A stretch of 12,726 nucleotides of DNA, from contig CAZPWF010000020.1 of assembly GCA_964590725.1 (NCBI GenBank), positions 1-12,726 on the forward strand, written 5' to 3'. Every line of letters starts with the position of its first letter. Position 1 is the first letter of the stretch. Source of the DNA: CAZPWF01 sp964590725. Its GTDB lineage: Bacteria > Patescibacteriota > Saccharimonadia > Saccharimonadales > JACQNP01. Position numbers and translations under genes: made by a program. Positions 1-7,379 of the stretch are shown here, in pieces. Below the pieces are notes generated by a model. That model was not told the DNA's origin. It did no database searches and saw only the letters and a list, made by a program, of their open reading frames with translations.

Positions 1-1
1 C

Positions 2-553
2 GGAAATTCTGTCGAGATATCAGAGGACGGAACGTTTTCGTCTGCATCTCCTGGTTCGACTATAGTGCCAGAGTCGGTAGAGACAAAAGAACAAGACACC
101 CCTAAGGAAGATACCGTAACAGAGAAGGCTCAAGGCAGTGAAGAAGTAGAAACGTCACCCGACGAAATAACCCAAGCACCTGCCAGCGATGCTGAATATT
201 TCCCAGAGGAACATTCCCAAGATACGCCAAAAGATCAAAACCCGATGGCAATACCTCCTCAGCCAATCAAAAAATCTGGCAAGCCAAAAGTTGCTATCGT
301 AGTCGCAATACTTATCGTTGTTGCTCTGATTGGCGTGAGTGTTATGGCATATTTAAAGATGCAGGATGACAATAAGGTAGTCGATAAGAAAACCCCAACG
401 CCAACAGAATCTGCAAAGCAAGAGGTGGCACCATTAACTCAACAAGAAATCGATGCCGCTGCAACAGAACTTGAAGCCGAGATTAATAAAACAGACGATA
501 CTAAAGATTTGCCAACGGCAACAAGTATAAGTGATCAGTCTCTGGGGCTTTAA
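2..553 (+). CDS. Single-pass membrane protein with acidic Pro/Thr-rich N-terminal region (5' partial)
   Basis: The reading frame is open to the left edge of the window, so the true start is probably upstream; the GTG at 65 is only an internal candidate. The visible 183 residues have three parts. First is a long, low-complexity acidic stretch rich in Glu, Thr, Pro and Asp. Then comes one strongly hydrophobic helix at about visible residues 97-119, preceded by a Lys-rich patch (KKSGKPK). Last is a tail of about 65 residues ending in DQSLGL. I recognise no enzymatic domain. It is the first visible gene of a tight run: 6 nt separate its stop from the next start. Its layout and C-terminal end resemble the protein at 1191-1709, so the two are probably paralogues or share a sorting or interaction tail. 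The function is unknown, but a cell-envelope location is likely. Confidence 0.75.
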   Translation, partial: GNSVEISEDGTFSSASPGSTIVPESVETKEQDTPKEDTVTEKAQGSEEVETSPDEITQAPASDAEYFPEEHSQDTPKDQNPMAIPPQPIKKSGKPKVAIVVAILIVVALIGVSVMAYLKMQDDNKVVDKKTPTPTESAKQEVAPLTQQEIDAAATELEAEINKTDDTKDLPTATSISDQSLGL

Positions 554-559
554 TAGACA

Positions 560-1201
560 ATGAGAGAGCATTTTAAAAAAATATCGACGGTAATATATCT
601 AGGGCTAGTAGGTGTGTTTATATTGCCATCGATCGCCGTGGCGATGCCAGTTGACGCTCCTGCGGGCGGCACTATTCAGCAACGCATAGAACTTCGAAAA
701 AAAGAAAAAAACGTTAAGCTCGATGCGAAAGAATTGCTTCGTTACAAGGGCAGATGTAAGGGTGTCCAGAATGCGGTTCGTGACGTTCAGAATAAACTTC
801 CGCCAATCGTATCGAATAGAGCAAGTATTTATAAAAAAATTGATGCAAAGCTGTGGATTACGATTGGTCAACTCAAATTAGCCGAAAAAGATACCTTTAA
901 TCTAGAAAAACAGCGAGCAGAATTGGCTAAGAGAGTGGCTGCGTACGACAGTACGGTAGCGCAATATCGTCAAACTTTGGATGATATAGTTGTTATGAAT
1001 TGCGAGGCTGACGTTCCTGGGTTTGTGGCGCTTATACAGACAGCTCGTGAATATCACCAAGAGGTACGAACAGAATCTGCCGACATAAGGTCTTATGTTG
1101 TAGATACGGTGAAGGCTACACTTTCTGACTTCTCAAAAGATCTTCAACCGAAGCCATCAACCGAGCAACAGGAAAAGGGTGGGGGTCAAAATGGATCCTA
1201 A
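560..1201 (+). CDS. Secreted helical protein with signal peptide, unknown function
   Basis: This 213-aa protein begins with a Lys-rich n-region, a hydrophobic core at about residues 8-25 and an AVA cleavage-type site at residues 26-28, so export by Sec is likely. The mature part is charged and largely helical, probably coiled coil around residues 40-75 and 95-145. It has exactly two cysteines, C66 and C148, which could form a disulfide outside the cell. The C-terminus is a low-complexity Gln/Gly tail. It starts 6 nt after the upstream stop, with a GGGG at 544-547 as a weak, distant ribosome binding sequence, and it overlaps the next gene by 11 nt. It sits between two similar membrane proteins, which suggests that the three form one envelope module. 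I do not recognise a named family. Confidence 0.8.
   Translation: MREHFKKISTVIYLGLVGVFILPSIAVAMPVDAPAGGTIQQRIELRKKEKNVKLDAKELLRYKGRCKGVQNAVRDVQNKLPPIVSNRASIYKKIDAKLWITIGQLKLAEKDTFNLEKQRAELAKRVAAYDSTVAQYRQTLDDIVVMNCEADVPGFVALIQTAREYHQEVRTESADIRSYVVDTVKATLSDFSKDLQPKPSTEQQEKGGGQNGS
1173..1185 (+). promoter_or_regulatory. Ribosome binding site that decides the start at 1191
   Basis: The purine-rich run AAAAGGGTGGGGG lies inside the 3' end of the upstream gene, 5 nt before ATG 1191. It is one of the few clear Shine-Dalgarno-like sequences in the window and favours ATG 1191 over GTG 1179. Confidence 0.5.
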
Positions 1202-1709
1202 TTACCAGCCAAATCCAAATCCTCAACAGGTCGCTCAACCATCTTTTGACACTACTCAAAATCCACAGATTATTACTCCCAGCCCAGCGCCGGACTATAG
1301 TCAGCTACCACAATCTCAGCCTCAAAATAATACTCAGTTTATGCCTACGAACGGATTACCAGTAATGCCTGCAACTAATGTGGCGCCGCCCAACTTGGGA
1401 ACAGCTCCTTCTACAGTCGTTACGGGATCTAGTAATAAAAAACCAAAGTTCTTATTAATTATTGGCGTTGCTGTTGGATTATTAGTAGCAATAACGGTAT
1501 TAGCTTTGTTAATGGCACCTAAAAAGAAAACTACTCAAAAAGCATCGACCACAAAAACCACTAATATCACAGAGTCTAATGGTCCTCAGCCGGCGAGCGC
1601 GTTGGACGTTGAACAGTCAAACAATTCGATAAACCAAGATATTAGTAACCCCAATGACGATAATGACTTTCCTATAAATCAACTTGATGATAAATCTATA
1701 GGTCTGTAG
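1191..1709 (+). CDS. Single-pass membrane protein with Pro/Gln/Asn-rich N-terminus
   Basis: I place the start at ATG 1191, because a purine-rich GGGTGGGGG (1177-1185) lies at ribosome-binding distance; a GTG at 1179 would lie inside that sequence. The product is 172 aa. Residues 1-80 are low-complexity and rich in Pro, Gln and Asn, and probably disordered. A Lys patch (NKKPK) precedes one hydrophobic helix at about 87-109, followed by KKK and a Ser/Thr/Asn-rich tail of about 60 residues. It ends DFPINQLDDKSIGL, close to the DLPTATSISDQSLGL end of the protein encoded at 2-553. It overlaps the upstream gene by 11 nt and precedes idi by 12 nt, so it is very likely cotranscribed with both. No enzymatic domain is visible and the function is unknown. 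Confidence 0.8.
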   Translation: MDPNYQPNPNPQQVAQPSFDTTQNPQIITPSPAPDYSQLPQSQPQNNTQFMPTNGLPVMPATNVAPPNLGTAPSTVVTGSSNKKPKFLLIIGVAVGLLVAITVLALLMAPKKKTTQKASTTKTTNITESNGPQPASALDVEQSNNSINQDISNPNDDNDFPINQLDDKSIGL

Positions 1710-1721
1710 AGTGCTCATTGC

Positions 1722-2273
1722 ATGACAGAAGAGCTAATTGTTCTAGTAGATAACGCTGGCAATCATATTGGGCAAGCTGAAAAATTGTCATCTCATCACG
1801 ACAATACTCCGCTGCATCTTGCCTTTTCTTGTTATGTTTTTAACGACAAAGGTGAACTATTAGTTACGCAAAGAGCGCATACTAAAAAAGTTTGGCCAGA
1901 TGTTTGGACAAACAGTGTTTGTGGCCACCCAGCTCCAAAAGAAGATATGTTAGATGCAATAAAACGTCGCTTAGATTATGAGCTTGGAATGAGCGCAACA
2001 AATTTTCAGGTTGTATTGCCAGATTACAGATACATAACTCCGCCCTATAATGGGATTATAGAAAATGAAATTTGTCCCGTATATATTGCACGTGCAATTA
2101 GTAAACCAAACCCCAATCCAGAAGAAGTTGATGACTATTCGTGGGTTAATTGGAAAAATTTTGTTGAATCATGCAAAAACGATCAAAATGACAAATATTC
2201 GTGGTGGTGCAAAGATCAAGTTAAGCAGCTGAGTCACTCAGCCAAAATAGGCGAATTTACTAAGGACTATTAG
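1722..2273 (+). CDS. idi: Isopentenyl-diphosphate delta-isomerase, type I
   Basis: The product interconverts isopentenyl diphosphate and dimethylallyl diphosphate, supplying the allylic starter for prenyl chain synthesis, in the cytoplasm. At 183 aa it matches the length of the E. coli type, and the key residues fall at the same numbers: metal ligands H25, H32 and H69, catalytic C67 in TNSVCGHP, the Nudix-like RRLDYELG helix with E87, and E114 and E116 in ENEICPV. All active-site residues appear intact. It follows a surface-protein gene by 12 nt without a good ribosome binding site, so it is probably translated from the same mRNA. Its stop overlaps the convergent mscS stop. The substrate source (MEP or mevalonate pathway, or scavenging) cannot be told from this window. 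It probably feeds the carotenoid genes at 10464-12726 and undecaprenyl synthesis. Confidence 0.96.
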   Translation: MTEELIVLVDNAGNHIGQAEKLSSHHDNTPLHLAFSCYVFNDKGELLVTQRAHTKKVWPDVWTNSVCGHPAPKEDMLDAIKRRLDYELGMSATNFQVVLPDYRYITPPYNGIIENEICPVYIARAISKPNPNPEEVDDYSWVNWKNFVESCKNDQNDKYSWWCKDQVKQLSHSAKIGEFTKDY

Positions 2274-3166
2274 GGTTTTTTCTTTTTCTGTGAAGCTTGC
2301 GGAAATCCGACCGGTATATTCGTAACTTCAATTCCGGCTTTGTCGAATGCTTTTTTAAGGTGTTTATACATTTCAGTCCGAACTTTCCATTGCTCGCCGG
2401 GTTTTGTTTTTCCTAATATACCTATGATCATTCCGTTTACTGCATAGCCTTTAACGCTCGAAAATTTCAGGGGTTCAATTATTAACTTATGAAAATCTAC
2501 GTTGGCAGCGATTTCTTCGCCAACATGATTTATTATGTGCTCGACTCTTTCGATGTCGGAATCAAAACCAACAACGATTTCTTCGTTAATTCGACTATAG
2601 CCGATTGTCTTATTAGTAGTAACTTCAATTAATCCGTTCGGCACGTGATGAACAAATCCGCTTAAATCGCGTAGTACTGTAGTCCTAATTGTTACATCTT
2701 CTACAGTTCCGTTTGTACCTGCTATTTCAACTACGTCTCCTACACGGTATTGGTTTTCAATTATTATAAATATTCCGCTAACAAAGTCTTTGACTAGTGA
2801 TTGCGCACCAAAACCTAGTGCAATCCCTATTATTCCAGCACTTGCTAGTAAAGGAGCGGTATTTATACCCATCTCTGAGATAATCATTATGAATGCTATT
2901 AACCACACGCCTACTTTTACTATTGCTGTCATGAGTGATCGAAGAGTTGCCAGGCGTTTTTCACGATCTACCTTTGTGGGGTACATATCGGGTCTTATTG
3001 TCTTGGAGAGCAGCTTCACCGTTATTGCCGTCAGTACATGTCTAGCAATAACTGCAAAAATAACAATTAGTACTATGTTTGCCAGGTGTAGTTCGACCCA
3101 CTTGCTCATCTGATTTCCAATTGACAGTATTGTATCCGCAGCTGTTTGAGAAGACTGTTCTATCAT
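2270..3166 (-). CDS. mscS: MscS-family small-conductance mechanosensitive channel
   Basis: The product is a membrane channel that opens under turgor stress and releases solutes. The 298-aa protein has hydrophobic helices at about residues 28-49 and 80-98 and a Gly/Ala-rich pore helix at about 105-130 (SAGIIGIALGFGAQSLVKDF), the hallmark of MscS. The beta domain follows (ENQYRVGDVVEI...GTVEDVTIRTTVLR and VPNGLI at about 175-180), and then an alpha/beta C-terminal part ending in a Lys-rich tail. The size and three-helix layout fit the short MscS type. The start ATG (3164-3166) is supported by a TATACT box exactly 7 nt upstream, which would give a leaderless message. It is divergent from the TsaC-family gene and convergent with idi, with a 4-nt overlap of the coding ends. 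Which homologue of the family (MscS or YbdG/YnaI-like) it is remains uncertain. Confidence 0.93.
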   Translation of the reverse strand: MIEQSSQTAADTILSIGNQMSKWVELHLANIVLIVIFAVIARHVLTAITVKLLSKTIRPDMYPTKVDREKRLATLRSLMTAIVKVGVWLIAFIMIISEMGINTAPLLASAGIIGIALGFGAQSLVKDFVSGIFIIIENQYRVGDVVEIAGTNGTVEDVTIRTTVLRDLSGFVHHVPNGLIEVTTNKTIGYSRINEEIVVGFDSDIERVEHIINHVGEEIAANVDFHKLIIEPLKFSSVKGYAVNGMIIGILGKTKPGEQWKVRTEMYKHLKKAFDKAGIEVTNIPVGFPQASQKKKKP

Positions 3167-3173
3167 TAATGGT

Positions 3174-3179
3174 AGTATA
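3174..3179 (-). promoter_or_regulatory. Probable -10 box of mscS, leaderless geometry
   Basis: On the minus strand TATACT (5 of 6 to TATAAT) lies 7 nt before the mscS ATG, so transcription would begin at or next to the start codon. The -35 candidate TTCCAA, 17 nt further upstream, is weak. No Shine-Dalgarno sequence is present. Confidence 0.4.
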
Positions 3180-3207
3180 TATGAGAAACTAACAGTTTGG
3201 AATAAGC

Positions 3208-3801
3208 TTGAGCGGTATTAGTTTAATTGATGTAGACAGGGTCAGTGGGCTAATCATGAAAGGCGGCGTAGGAGTATTACCTACAGACACTCTTTATGGT
3301 CTTGTGTGTAGTGCCAAAAATACCAAAGCGGTCGAGCGACTATACAGCTTAAAGAATCGAGACAAAAAACCCGGCACAATAATTGCTTCGTCCATAGATC
3401 AACTAGTTGATCTAGGATTAAAACAAAGATATATGAAGCCAGTAGCTAGGTATTGGCCTGGTCCGATAAGTGTGGTTATACCTTGCGCTTTTGATTTACC
3501 ATATCTACATTTGGGTATTGGTTCACTTGCTGTTAGGGTTGTCGATGACGATAACCTGTGCAAGCTAATCGACACAACCGGCCCCCTACTAACCACTAGT
3601 GCAAATACGACTGGTGAACGAGAACCCACAAATATTGATATGGCACATAAATACTTTGGCGATCAAGTAGACTTCTATATAAACGGTGGTGACTATTCCG
3701 GCAGACGACCATCAACAGTAATCAGGGTTGTAGATGATGCGGTTGAAGTATTAAGGCAGGGTGCAATAATAATAAACGAAACAGGAGAAATACAAGAATG
3801 A
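3208..3801 (+). CDS. tsaC: TsaC/YrdC/Sua5-family protein, probable L-threonylcarbamoyladenylate synthase
   Basis: The family condenses threonine, bicarbonate and ATP into threonylcarbamoyl-AMP, the precursor for the t6A37 modification of ANN-decoding tRNAs. The 197-aa product carries the family signatures in order: PTDTLYGL (25-32), KNRDKKP (49-55), WPGP (83-86), LAVRV (107-111), TTSANTTGE (129-137) and PSTVIRV (168-174). Length fits the single-domain TsaC type rather than long Sua5. The start is a TTG at 3208 without a strong ribosome binding site. An ATG at 3256 would remove the first helix that precedes the conserved strand, so TTG is preferred. It overlaps the MazG-like gene by 4 nt (ATGA), which suggests translational coupling. 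A YciO-like paralogue without this activity is possible. Confidence 0.9.
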   Translation: MSGISLIDVDRVSGLIMKGGVGVLPTDTLYGLVCSAKNTKAVERLYSLKNRDKKPGTIIASSIDQLVDLGLKQRYMKPVARYWPGPISVVIPCAFDLPYLHLGIGSLAVRVVDDDNLCKLIDTTGPLLTTSANTTGEREPTNIDMAHKYFGDQVDFYINGGDYSGRRPSTVIRVVDDAVEVLRQGAIIINETGEIQE

Positions 3802-4145
3802 CGTTTGATGAGTATCTAATAAAAATCGAAGGATTTGATTTATTGGGCGATGGTTCTGTTGCGAATGCTTGCGAACCAGCTTATGTGGCAAAAATATTAG
3901 GTCTTGTTGGAGAGGCCGGTGAAGTAGCCGAGAAATACAAGAAAATCATTAGAGACAAACAAGGTATTGTTAGCAATGAAGACAAAGATTTAATAGTCAA
4001 AGAATTGGGCGATGTTCTTTGGTATACAGCAATGCTCGCAAAGTACTTGGGAGTTTCATTCGACGATGTGGCCACAGCTAATATAAATAAATTGAGCAGC
4101 AGAAAAGAAAGAGGAGTTCAGAGAGGCAGTGGAGACAATAGATGA
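3798..4145 (+). CDS. MazG-like nucleoside triphosphate pyrophosphohydrolase
   Basis: This small all-alpha NTP pyrophosphohydrolase (115 aa) probably hydrolyses (d)NTPs to NMP and pyrophosphate as nucleotide-pool housekeeping. The metal-binding pattern of the family is visible: E39 and E42 (with E45) in GEAGEVAEKYKK, then E69 and D72 in KELGDVLWY. The first helix and the C-terminal segment with NINKL and SSRKERG also resemble MazG-like domains. It is a single domain, not the tandem MazG of E. coli, and substrate preference cannot be read from sequence. It is coupled to the TsaC-family gene by an ATGA overlap and ends 19 nt from the convergent murC stop. Confidence 0.88.
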   Translation: MTFDEYLIKIEGFDLLGDGSVANACEPAYVAKILGLVGEAGEVAEKYKKIIRDKQGIVSNEDKDLIVKELGDVLWYTAMLAKYLGVSFDDVATANINKLSSRKERGVQRGSGDNR

Positions 4146-4148
4146 ATT

Positions 4149-4164
4149 ACTCTTGTTTAAGAGT
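4149..4164. terminator. Short hairpin between convergent genes, possible weak terminator
   Basis: ACTCTT and AAGAGT form a 6-bp stem with a GTTT loop that fills almost exactly the gap between two convergent stop codons. Neither strand has a good T-run right after the stem, so an intrinsic terminator is only a possibility. Confidence 0.3.
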
Positions 4165-5466
4165 CTAGCTTTCGGTAGGTTTTTTCAATAGTTCTTTTCT
4201 GAGCCATTCATCTAAGCTATTGCCGCCACCGGCAGTTAGGCAAAGAACTAAATCTCCAGATTCTTGATGATGCGTAATTGCTTTCTTCAGGTCTTGGTCT
4301 TTATTAGAAGCGACCCCAAGTTTTGGGTTGCTTGTTAGATCGATAATGTCTTGTGGGCTCAAAGTTTTCAATGATTTATCTTCTCTTGCAAGATAGCTGG
4401 GCACTACGTAAAGTTTTTTTGCTGAATCAAACAGATGTGAGAGTTCGTCTTTTATGAAATGCTGTCGAGTGTTGTGCAGGCCTTCATATACAACAACAAC
4501 GTTGTCTCCGGCAACTTCGTGAGCCATCTGAAGCGCTCCACGTATCTTTTCAGGAGTATGGGCGTAATCAGTGTATATATTTGGTGCAAGTCGCTCAAAT
4601 CGTCTAGAAACACCAGGAAACTTATTGAGTATTTCTGAAAATTTCATAATATTTTGAGATTCATCCAATGAAAACACTGATTGCGCTACAATTTGAGCGT
4701 TTTCACGATTTACTCGTCCAGCCAGGTGGTTCGCAATGTGCTCATAGTCCATCTTTTCTAGCACCGCGATTTTATTTGACGAAGATACTCCAATTTTTGC
4801 TGCGTCATCTTCCCAGATAAAAGTCATAGCCGATTTTGTAACGAATTCACGAAAAGATTCGTAATATTCTTCTCTGGTTGGATAAATGTCTGGATGGTCA
4901 TAATCGATACCGCTGATGATACTTATAAATGGCTTAAATGTAAGAAAATTTCGATCAAACTCATCAGCCTCATAAGCGAAGTATTCTGACTTTGGGTCAT
5001 ATTCCCCCATGTCCCCAAAACTTAGCTTGCCGCCAACAGAATAGCTAATTGGTATATCTAGCTGCTTGAAAAGCCAAACTACCATCGCTGTGGTTGTGGT
5101 CTTGCCATGTGTTCCCGCGATTGCGATCATCTTTAATTTATTTTTTTCGATAAAATAGTTTAAGAATTCGTCCCTTTTTGAAGTTTTTATGTTCATGTCT
5201 TTGCAGAATCTTAATTCAGGATGATTCGGGTTTTCCATGGGTAAAGCAGAAGAGTAAACGAACCAATCTATTGGGTTATTTGAATGAATTGCTTCAATCG
5301 ATTCGTAACTTTGTCCGATCTGTAAGGAAATGCCCCTTTTGCGCAAGTATTGAATATATTCAGAGTCTTGTTTGTCTGACCCTGATACGTTTATTCCGGC
5401 TTCTTTGGCAATTAAAGCAAGCGGCCCAAGCCCAGTTCCTCCAATACCACTAAAGTAGACGTGCAT
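4165..5466 (-). CDS. murC: UDP-N-acetylmuramate--L-alanine ligase (MurC-type Mur ligase)
   Basis: The enzyme adds L-alanine to UDP-N-acetylmuramate at the expense of ATP, the first step of peptidoglycan stem-peptide assembly, in the cytoplasm. Its 433 aa show the Mur-ligase three-domain order: an N-terminal nucleotide-binding GIGGTGLG (7-14), the ATP-binding AGTHGKTTTT (117-126), EADEFD (166-171), IDYDHPDIY (187-195), the MurC-like FPGVSRRFE (283-291), and YAHTPEKI (301-308). The C-terminal domain has the atypical YEGLHNTRQ (327-335) where MurC usually has an FQPHR-like sequence, and GGGNS (413-417) near the end. It is slightly shorter than typical MurC. The murein-recycling ligase Mpl is the main alternative, but SRRFE and the P-loop context favour MurC. 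It is divergent from the transporter gene. No clear ribosome binding site precedes the ATG. Confidence 0.85.
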   Translation of the reverse strand: MHVYFSGIGGTGLGPLALIAKEAGINVSGSDKQDSEYIQYLRKRGISLQIGQSYESIEAIHSNNPIDWFVYSSALPMENPNHPELRFCKDMNIKTSKRDEFLNYFIEKNKLKMIAIAGTHGKTTTTAMVVWLFKQLDIPISYSVGGKLSFGDMGEYDPKSEYFAYEADEFDRNFLTFKPFISIISGIDYDHPDIYPTREEYYESFREFVTKSAMTFIWEDDAAKIGVSSSNKIAVLEKMDYEHIANHLAGRVNRENAQIVAQSVFSLDESQNIMKFSEILNKFPGVSRRFERLAPNIYTDYAHTPEKIRGALQMAHEVAGDNVVVVYEGLHNTRQHFIKDELSHLFDSAKKLYVVPSYLAREDKSLKTLSPQDIIDLTSNPKLGVASNKDQDLKKAITHHQESGDLVLCLTAGGGNSLDEWLRKELLKKPTES

Positions 5467-5540
5467 ACAGACAGGGTACAGTGTATAGCGCTTGTAGTCT
5501 AGGCATGGTACGATTGAGTTATAAAGTTAAAAAACAAAAC

Positions 5541-6776
5541 ATGGTAGAAAAAATAGTTAATACAATACTTAGGCCTCGTCATTTTTGGCGCGATGTAGGT
5601 TTTGACGAGCTGAGCGAACTTTATGTCAGTATTATGATGCGTGGACTGGCAATAAGTCTATCAGGACTTTTTGTACCAATTTATATGCTAAGACTTGGGT
5701 TTGATCCAGCGATAATTATGACGGTGGTTGCGTGGTATTTTACCGGGAGAGTGCTGATATTTGATTTTTTATCAGGGTATTGTGTTTCAAAGATTGGACC
5801 CAAACACACCATGATAATTGGCAATATCATGTTAATTTGTTCGACAGCTATGTTTCTGACTATAACCAAAGTTAGTTGGCCGATTTGGCTAATTGGTGTG
5901 GTTTGGGGCGGATCGGCCAGTTTCTTCTTCATACCGTTTAATGTGGATTTTTCTAAGGTAAAGCATAGTAAACATGGCGGTAAAGAACTGAGCTATATAA
6001 GCATAATGGATAAATGCGGCACTGCTGCCGGCCCGATAATTGGCGGTTTGATTGCAACTTTCTTTGGAGCACAGTATATATTTGCGATTGCGACATTATT
6101 GTTACTTGCAGGACTAGTCCCGCTATTTAGGTCGGCTGAGCCAGTAAAAATCAATCAGTACGTTACATTTAAGGGTTTACATTTTGATAGATTAAAAAGA
6201 GATTATTTTTCAGCAGCTGCCATAGGAATTGAAAATACACTGTGCGTCTTCTTGTGGCCACTTTTCTTAGGTATTTTTATATTAGTTGATAAAACGGCAT
6301 ACGCTAAGCTGGGACTGCTTAGCGCGGTTTCAGTTACGGTTTCAATATTTACTGCCTATGTAATCGGAAGGGTTATAGATGATAAAAAGGGTAGGTCGTT
6401 GCTGAGGGCTAGCGCTATAACCAATGCTGGTCTTCATATGCTCCGACCGTTCATATCGATATATCCCGCAGCCTTTTTAACTAGCATGACGAATGAAGTT
6501 GTCACCACAGGATATAGGATGCCTTATTATAAGGGCTTATTTGACGCAGCCGATGACTTACCAGGGTACAGGATTGCTTACCTTACGTCTATTGAGTTTT
6601 TTAGTAGTGTATTTAAGTGTTTAGTATGGTGGTTTCTTGTAATGCTCACAGCTTTTTTCTCAATTCGTACGGTAATTACAACCGGTTTTGTGATTGCGGC
6701 GATAGCGTCTATGCTTATAATGACTGAAAAGTTCAAGGCCCTTAACGTCAGGATACCAAGTGTCAGAAAAGCGTAA
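5541..6776 (+). CDS. Major facilitator superfamily-like membrane transporter
   Basis: This polytopic inner-membrane protein has about 11-12 hydrophobic helices. Both halves contain an MFS motif-A-like loop: GYCVSKIGPKHTMIIGN in the first half and GRVIDDKKGRSLLRAS in the second. The substrate is unknown. Several starts are possible in the same frame (GTG 5481, ATG 5505, ATG 5541). I chose ATG 5541 because the preceding 20 codons look like upstream sequence rather than protein, and this start leaves a 74-nt gap to the divergent murC start for promoters. It gives 411 aa, and none of the three starts has a convincing ribosome binding site. The end overlaps the next gene by 17 nt, so the two are probably coexpressed. 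Its position beside murC could hint at an envelope role, but this is only context. Confidence 0.85.
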   Translation: MVEKIVNTILRPRHFWRDVGFDELSELYVSIMMRGLAISLSGLFVPIYMLRLGFDPAIIMTVVAWYFTGRVLIFDFLSGYCVSKIGPKHTMIIGNIMLICSTAMFLTITKVSWPIWLIGVVWGGSASFFFIPFNVDFSKVKHSKHGGKELSYISIMDKCGTAAGPIIGGLIATFFGAQYIFAIATLLLLAGLVPLFRSAEPVKINQYVTFKGLHFDRLKRDYFSAAAIGIENTLCVFLWPLFLGIFILVDKTAYAKLGLLSAVSVTVSIFTAYVIGRVIDDKKGRSLLRASAITNAGLHMLRPFISIYPAAFLTSMTNEVVTTGYRMPYYKGLFDAADDLPGYRIAYLTSIEFFSSVFKCLVWWFLVMLTAFFSIRTVITTGFVIAAIASMLIMTEKFKALNVRIPSVRKA

Positions 6777-7377
6777 ACTTCACCATTTATACGTAAACTT
6801 AAGTCGCTTCAAGACAGGTTACTTAATTGTTGTTATTGTGGTATCTCTTGGAGTAGGTTTATACTCCCTTCGCCAAAATAATATGGTTGCGTTAAGACTC
6901 AGGGATAAGGTGTTAAAAGTTGACGAGCAAAACGGTGACGTAGAACTTGCTTTGCGTGAACTTCGACAGTATGTGTATAGCCACATGAACACCGATCTTG
7001 CCTCTGGCCCCTCGGCTATAAGACCTCCCGTGCAACTAAAGTATCGCTACGAAAGACTATTGGCAGCCGAAAAAGATCGAGTTTCTAAGCAAAACGAAAA
7101 AATCTATACAGACGCACAGGCATTTTGCGAAAAACGTTTCCCAAAAGGCTTATCCGGTAGTGGTCGCATACCATGTATTCAAGATTACGTTGCAGATAGG
7201 GGTGTTGTTGAGCAGCCAATACAAGATTCTTTGTATAAGTTTGATTTTGTTTCACCACGTTGGTCGTTTGATGTTGCCGGCATTTGTTTGATGATTGCTA
7301 CGTTCTTTAGCATAATTCTTATTGTAAGAATTATGCTTGGTTGGTGGCTAAAACGCGAACTTCATGATCACTTGTAA
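6760..7377 (+). CDS. Two-TM protein with extracytoplasmic domain, unknown function
   Basis: This 205-aa protein has a hydrophobic helix at about residues 20-36 and another at about 172-192, with about 135 residues between them that probably face outside. That loop contains a helical charged part, the segment HMNTDLASGPSAIRPPVQLKY (75-95) and two cysteines (C123 and C139) in a short FCEKRFP...GRIPCIQDY stretch that could form a disulfide. The start is GTG 6760, inside the end of the transporter gene (17-nt overlap). It is followed 3 nt later by a strong intrinsic terminator, so it closes this transcription unit. It may be a partner of the transporter. I recognise no named family; from memory the sequence style is typical of Saccharibacteria membrane proteins. 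Confidence 0.82.
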   Translation: MSEKRKLHHLYVNLSRFKTGYLIVVIVVSLGVGLYSLRQNNMVALRLRDKVLKVDEQNGDVELALRELRQYVYSHMNTDLASGPSAIRPPVQLKYRYERLLAAEKDRVSKQNEKIYTDAQAFCEKRFPKGLSGSGRIPCIQDYVADRGVVEQPIQDSLYKFDFVSPRWSFDVAGICLMIATFFSIILIVRIMLGWWLKRELHDHL

Positions 7378-7379
7378 TT

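Noticed and set aside
3121..3126. Perfect TTGACA on the plus strand near the start of mscS, possible promoter of the TsaC-family gene
   Set aside because: No -10-like hexamer lies 15-19 nt downstream, and it falls inside mscS coding sequence.
4165..5466. Mpl (murein peptide ligase) instead of MurC
   Set aside because: The FPGVSRRFE and EADEFD...IDYDHPDIY segments fit MurC better, and a cell making its own wall needs MurC. It is kept as a lower-probability alternative.
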